A stretch of DNA of 35,408 bases from Limisphaerales bacterium (GTDB lineage Bacteria > Verrucomicrobiota > Verrucomicrobiia > Limisphaerales > JADLHS01): contig JADLHS010000527.1 of the NCBI GenBank assembly GCA_020848635.1, forward strand, positions 1 to 35,408, given 5' to 3'. This document shows, piece after piece, positions 32,403 through 35,408 of the stretch. Each line of letters starts with the position of its first letter. Position 1 is the stretch's first letter. The notes beneath the pieces were generated by a model. The model was given only the letters and a program-made list of their open reading frames with translations, searched no databases and was not told where the DNA came from. The translations under genes and the position numbers were made by a program.

Positions 32403-32980
32403 ACGCCTGGAAAATTGTCTGCGCAACGCTGGTCATATTCATCACCGGGATCATCACCGGCGCTTCCTTGGTCCGATTCGCCGAACGCGGACAGAAACCC
32501 TGGCAACGGATGCCCAAGACTGTGGCCAGCCTTCCGTTACCACCGAATCATCCGGCGTTGCCCAACGACCCACGCCCCGCGAATGCCGCCTCGTCCGGCT
32601 CTCCGCTGCTCAACCGGGAATTTGTTCAAATCCTCGCCCGCCAGTTGCGCCTCACGCCCGAGCAACGCGAGCGGATTGGCCAAATCATGGCAGACGGGCA
32701 GGAGCGAATGCGCGAAATACGCGCCAGCCTCGAGCCGCAAACTCGCAAACAGTTGTCGGAAACACGGGAGCAAATTCACGCCCTCCTAACCCCGGAACAA
32801 CGCCCCCAGTTTGAGCAGTTGGTGAAACAGCGGGCCGGGCGCCGGAGCGAGGGGTCGGGCCAACCGGAACGCGAACGCCGTTTTCGCGATCAACGCACTC
32901 CGCTCACGCCGCGCGACACCCTTCCGGGCGGTGAATCGGGCGCGGCCCCATTGCCCCGCAACCCGGCCCCGCCGCAGTAA
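32399..32980 (+). CDS. membrane-anchored LTxxQ-domain protein, CnrX-like sensor candidate
   Basis: A 193-residue protein starting at GTG 32399, overlapping the previous stop. An N-terminal helix (about 5-24) anchors it, a Pro-rich linker follows, and the periplasmic part has two LTxxQ motifs: LTPEQRERIGQIMADGQ near residue 84 and LLTPEQRPQFEQLV near 128. The tail is Arg/Pro-rich. Spy/CpxP/CnrX-type domains have just such paired helices. Very few His residues remain, so the nickel/cobalt site of CnrX is not conserved. It could bind misfolded protein or another ligand and control the anti-sigma protein. Confidence 0.75.
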   Translation: MNAWKIVCATLVIFITGIITGASLVRFAERGQKPWQRMPKTVASLPLPPNHPALPNDPRPANAASSGSPLLNREFVQILARQLRLTPEQRERIGQIMADGQERMREIRASLEPQTRKQLSETREQIHALLTPEQRPQFEQLVKQRAGRRSEGSGQPERERRFRDQRTPLTPRDTLPGGESGAAPLPRNPAPPQ

Positions 32981-33036
32981 ACTCCAACTTCCGCCGCAGC
33001 GGGAATTCTCTTCTTTCGCCCCTGGCTGAAACCTGA

Positions 33037-33171
33037 CCAATCGCGCCCGGCGCCAACGACGCCGGACCTTGGCGCTGGTGTCCCCAGTGCGGGCACGAAT
33101 TACACAATGAGAAGTGCAAACTCCGCTGCCCGAGGTGCCTCTATTTCATGAGTTGCTCGGAATTCGACTGA
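33037..33171 (+). pseudogene. small zinc-ribbon protein, possibly frameshifted
   Basis: The frame ending at TGA 33169-33171 encodes WRWCPQCGHELHNEKCKL, then RCPRCLYFMSCSEFD, a clear six-cysteine treble-clef or ribbon pattern with a Trp and an acidic end. It is open only from 33037 and has no ATG, GTG or TTG start. A plausible N-terminus, KPDQSRPAP, lies just upstream in another frame from a CTG at 33026; one base lost or gained near 33053-33060 would join them. It may be a frameshifted pseudogene or a sequencing error. The protein would be about 45-50 residues. Confidence 0.5.
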
Positions 33172-33207
33172 AACCCGACGGGCTAACTGCCTCGTAAACC
33201 CCAATCC

Positions 33208-34038
33208 CTACTTTTCCGCAACTCGCTCCACGCGCAGATCGTCGAACAAGATCGGCGTCCCCGCGAACGGGCTTCCCAGTACAGATGCGCGGCCGCCCAC
33301 AGGCGCTTCCGTTTCGTCGAATGAAACCATCCACTCCTTCGGCTCGGCGCTTCCTTGTGACCACGCCTTGCCTTCGATCTTCCACGCTCCCGTTTTGGCT
33401 TTGCGAATCTGTAAGCGCAACTGAGTCCACGCCCCCGTCTGCCACTCAAAAGCCACACTCGTCTTCACTTCCTGATCCTTGAGCAATTCCAGTGCTTTTT
33501 TAGCAGGCGCGACCTGCAACTTGAAACCCGCCACGCCACCCAACCCTACGCCAAACGTTGGGGCGCGCCGACCTTTCGCCGTACCGAAAACTCGTGCGCC
33601 GGCGACCACATCCACGCTTTCGGTCGGGCCGAATTGCACCGCGTAACTATCCAACGGCGAGCCCGGCAAATCGAGGCACTGGTTGGTGCCGTCGCGCTTC
33701 ACCAGGAAATCCCCCGCCAACGCCATGAACTCGTCGGGCAGTTTGCCCGCTTCGGCCTTCTCAAAATTGTTTTCGTACAGCGCGGCGGGCTGGGCTGGTT
33801 CGGTCTTCCCGGCTTGGTCGCGCTTTAGATTGGTCGCTATCCATTTCGCCAGGGTCGAACTGCCGTGACCATAGTCCGCGGGCAGCTCAACGTAGTCCTG
33901 CGTTTGGATCTCGGGCGGTTTACCCCAATGCGCGGGAAACTCCTTGGCCACCTTTCCCCAAACCAAATTCAGCGAGAAGCCCAAAGTCACCACTAATGCA
34001 ATGATTCGGAGATTCAATCCGTGTTCTTGTGTTTTCAT
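33208..34038 (-). CDS. secreted beta-sandwich (LamG-like) protein
   Basis: A 276-residue exported protein with a signal peptide (about 10-28). After a short linker comes a beta-rich domain from about residue 85, beginning YENNFEKAEAGKLPDEFMAL, with paired strand segments such as SVAFEWQTGAWTQLRLQI and ending ILFDDLRVERV. This is the pattern of concanavalin/LamG-like or DUF1080-related domains found in many verrucomicrobial and planctomycetal surface proteins. It probably binds sugar or polymer outside the cell. It lies 11 bp after the permease gene on the same strand. Family call is tentative. Confidence 0.6.
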   Translation of the reverse strand: MKTQEHGLNLRIIALVVTLGFSLNLVWGKVAKEFPAHWGKPPEIQTQDYVELPADYGHGSSTLAKWIATNLKRDQAGKTEPAQPAALYENNFEKAEAGKLPDEFMALAGDFLVKRDGTNQCLDLPGSPLDSYAVQFGPTESVDVVAGARVFGTAKGRRAPTFGVGLGGVAGFKLQVAPAKKALELLKDQEVKTSVAFEWQTGAWTQLRLQIRKAKTGAWKIEGKAWSQGSAEPKEWMVSFDETEAPVGGRASVLGSPFAGTPILFDDLRVERVAEK

Positions 34039-34049
34039 CGTTGTTCCAC

Positions 34050-35408
34050 TTACTCATTTCTCAACGCCGCCAGCAAATCCCCGCGCAGCGCCACCCGCGT
34101 GGCCGCCCACGTCCACAGGGCCCCATTCCCCAGCACGGCGGCCAGGGTGACTGCGAGTGACCCATAGGGCAATGGGGCCGAAGGCGAAACCACCGCCGGC
34201 AAAACCGCCACCGCCGCCGCAATCATCCCCAGCGCCAACCCCACCACCAGCAACGCACCGTTCTCGATCAGCAACAGCCACTGCAGGGTCCGTTTGCGGA
34301 AGCCCACCGCCATCAACAGCGCCAGCTCCCCGCGCCGTTCCAAAACATTTCGCAACACCACAATCCCCAGTCCCACGCTGCCGAGAAGCAAGCCGAGCCC
34401 ACCTAACACCTGAAACGTTCCAAGATACGTGTTCTGCACCGCGTTGAACTGCGCGAGCCGTTGCGCAGCGGGCGTCAATTCCAACCCCACATCCTGCATT
34501 GCGCGCGACAGCGTCGCCGACACCTGCGCCACCGCGTTCGACGGCGCATCCACCAGAAACATTCGATACCCGCTCTCGCCCGGAAACCGTTTCACGAACT
34601 CCGTCTCATCAATGATGAGCTGCCCTTGCAAAATCGAATTCGCTACCGCGCCGACGATGCGCACCTTGAACGGCTGCCCGCGCTCGTCCACGTAATCAAT
34701 CGTGTCGCCGACTTGCTTGCCCATGGCCCACTGGATGGAGTTCGCGTCGCCGATGGCGGGAATTTCGGCTCGTTCCACTCGCGCACGGTCGGGAACACTG
34801 GTCTTGCTAAGGAGCGACCACGCGTCTGTCTTCACGAACGTATCCGACATTAATTTTGCGAACGTGAATCGCCCCTCCAGCATCTCTGGTTTCACTCCCA
34901 GCAGCCGCGGTTTCTGCGCGCGATTCAGATTCAAGCAGCTTGCTTCGTCGCCTTCCCGTACTCGGAACGGCACGAAGTTCACGTCCACAAGCTCACCCTC
35001 GTTTAAAGCAAAGAATTCCTGCCCCGACTTGAAATTCAAATCCTGGACTACCGGCATCGTCGTTTCGCCGATCAACGCGAAACCACCAGTTCCGGAACTG
35101 CGTTCCGTCGCGTCGCGATTAGCGTCTAGTCGGAATACGCCAATGGAGACGATGAGAAAACTTCCACACGCCAGCATCGCCACCGTCCCGAGACTTCGCT
35201 TCCGCCGGCGCGCACACCCACGAACGGCAAGGGAGGCCAGTGTCATTGGAGCGCCAGCCTCCGCCCCGGGGCGTTGGTCGTTTTCGCCGCCTCCAGAATC
35301 ACGCCGAGTCGGAGACTGGCGCTCCTTTCCCACCAGCCACGCGCCGGTGAAGCTCAGGCCGGACACGAGTACCAACGCCCCGGCGCCGAAGAAAATCCCA
35401 GCATTCGC
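34050..35408 (-). CDS. FtsX/MacB-type ABC permease, C-terminal part
   Basis: The frame is open to the window edge, so the N-terminus is missing; at least 452 residues are visible. Membrane helices occur at the cut end (AGALVLVSGLSFTGAWLV), in LGTVAMLACGSFLIVSIGVF, near QVLGGLGLLLGSVGLGIVVL, and in two final helices (LLVVGLALGMIAAAVAVLP and LAVTLAAVLGNGALWTW). The order helix, large periplasmic domain, three helices near the C-terminus is the FtsX/MacB/LolCE type. The ELALLMAVGFRK segment is the typical cytoplasmic coupling element. It would work with an ABC ATPase encoded upstream (beyond the window), exporting or extracting a substrate from the membrane. Confidence 0.88.
   Translation of the reverse strand, partial: ANAGIFFGAGALVLVSGLSFTGAWLVGKERQSPTRRDSGGGENDQRPGAEAGAPMTLASLAVRGCARRRKRSLGTVAMLACGSFLIVSIGVFRLDANRDATERSSGTGGFALIGETTMPVVQDLNFKSGQEFFALNEGELVDVNFVPFRVREGDEASCLNLNRAQKPRLLGVKPEMLEGRFTFAKLMSDTFVKTDAWSLLSKTSVPDRARVERAEIPAIGDANSIQWAMGKQVGDTIDYVDERGQPFKVRIVGAVANSILQGQLIIDETEFVKRFPGESGYRMFLVDAPSNAVAQVSATLSRAMQDVGLELTPAAQRLAQFNAVQNTYLGTFQVLGGLGLLLGSVGLGIVVLRNVLERRGELALLMAVGFRKRTLQWLLLIENGALLVVGLALGMIAAAVAVLPAVVSPSAPLPYGSLAVTLAAVLGNGALWTWAATRVALRGDLLAALRNE

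Noticed and set aside
1-35408. CRISPR arrays, rRNA, retrons or phage genes
   Set aside because: I searched for regularly spaced repeats, further tRNA-like arms, reverse transcriptase and phage structural motifs and found none.

Overview
The window is GC-rich bacterial chromosome, densely coded, and looks like a Verrucomicrobiota genome (Pedosphaera/Limisphaerales type). This is inferred from the MoxR/DUF58/vWA cluster, the many small secreted proteins with Sec signals, the CE15 esterase, the short TPR protein and the style of the degraded integrase-type IS. No rRNA or other taxonomic marker is present, so the assignment is tentative.

Layout. 1-152: the 3' end of a YebC-family gene. 325-10644 (+): a tightly packed cluster of MoxR ATPase, DUF58 protein, two-helix membrane protein, two membrane vWA proteins, a TPR-like protein with a Cys cluster, a very large secreted membrane-anchored protein and a LolA/DUF4412-like protein. 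Several junctions overlap, so the first six genes probably act as one BatABCD-like envelope complex. 10647-11743 (-): folA and trpF with overlapping stop/start. 11864-14530 (+): a TPR protein, an mtnA-like gene and a secreted protein with a chymotrypsin-like GDSGSP motif. 14531-18247: a loose region with a tRNA-Val gene, a 25-bp partial copy of it, an orphan intrinsic terminator, three small secreted or lipoprotein genes, a NusG paralogue and a decayed reading frame. 18248-20022 (-): a less GC-rich accessory patch with a leucine-rich-repeat protein, the 3' stub of an RHS gene and a truncated IS transposase with an amber codon.

20023-21204 (-) is a secreted nucleoside-hydrolase-like protein. 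21541-26147 (+) is cstA, a CE15 glucuronoyl esterase, nadD and rsfS. 26340-29812 holds sugar-nucleotide and envelope genes: rmd on plus; ubiE/menG, the heptose-phosphate adenylyltransferase and a GT4 glycosyltransferase on minus. 29980-30674 (+) pairs a stand-alone receiver with a small HDxxN protein. 30800-32980 (+) is an ECF-sigma operon whose parts parallel CnrH (sigma), CnrY (short one-helix anti-sigma) and CnrX (anchored LTxxQ sensor), preceded by another LTxxQ-like secreted protein. The end holds a possible frameshifted zinc-ribbon mini-gene, a secreted protein and the C-terminal part of an FtsX/MacB-type permease that runs off the window.

The best candidates for under-described biology are the ECF/LTxxQ operon, the receiver/HDxxN pair, the vWA cluster with its giant secreted member, and the RHS tip followed by an LRR gene.
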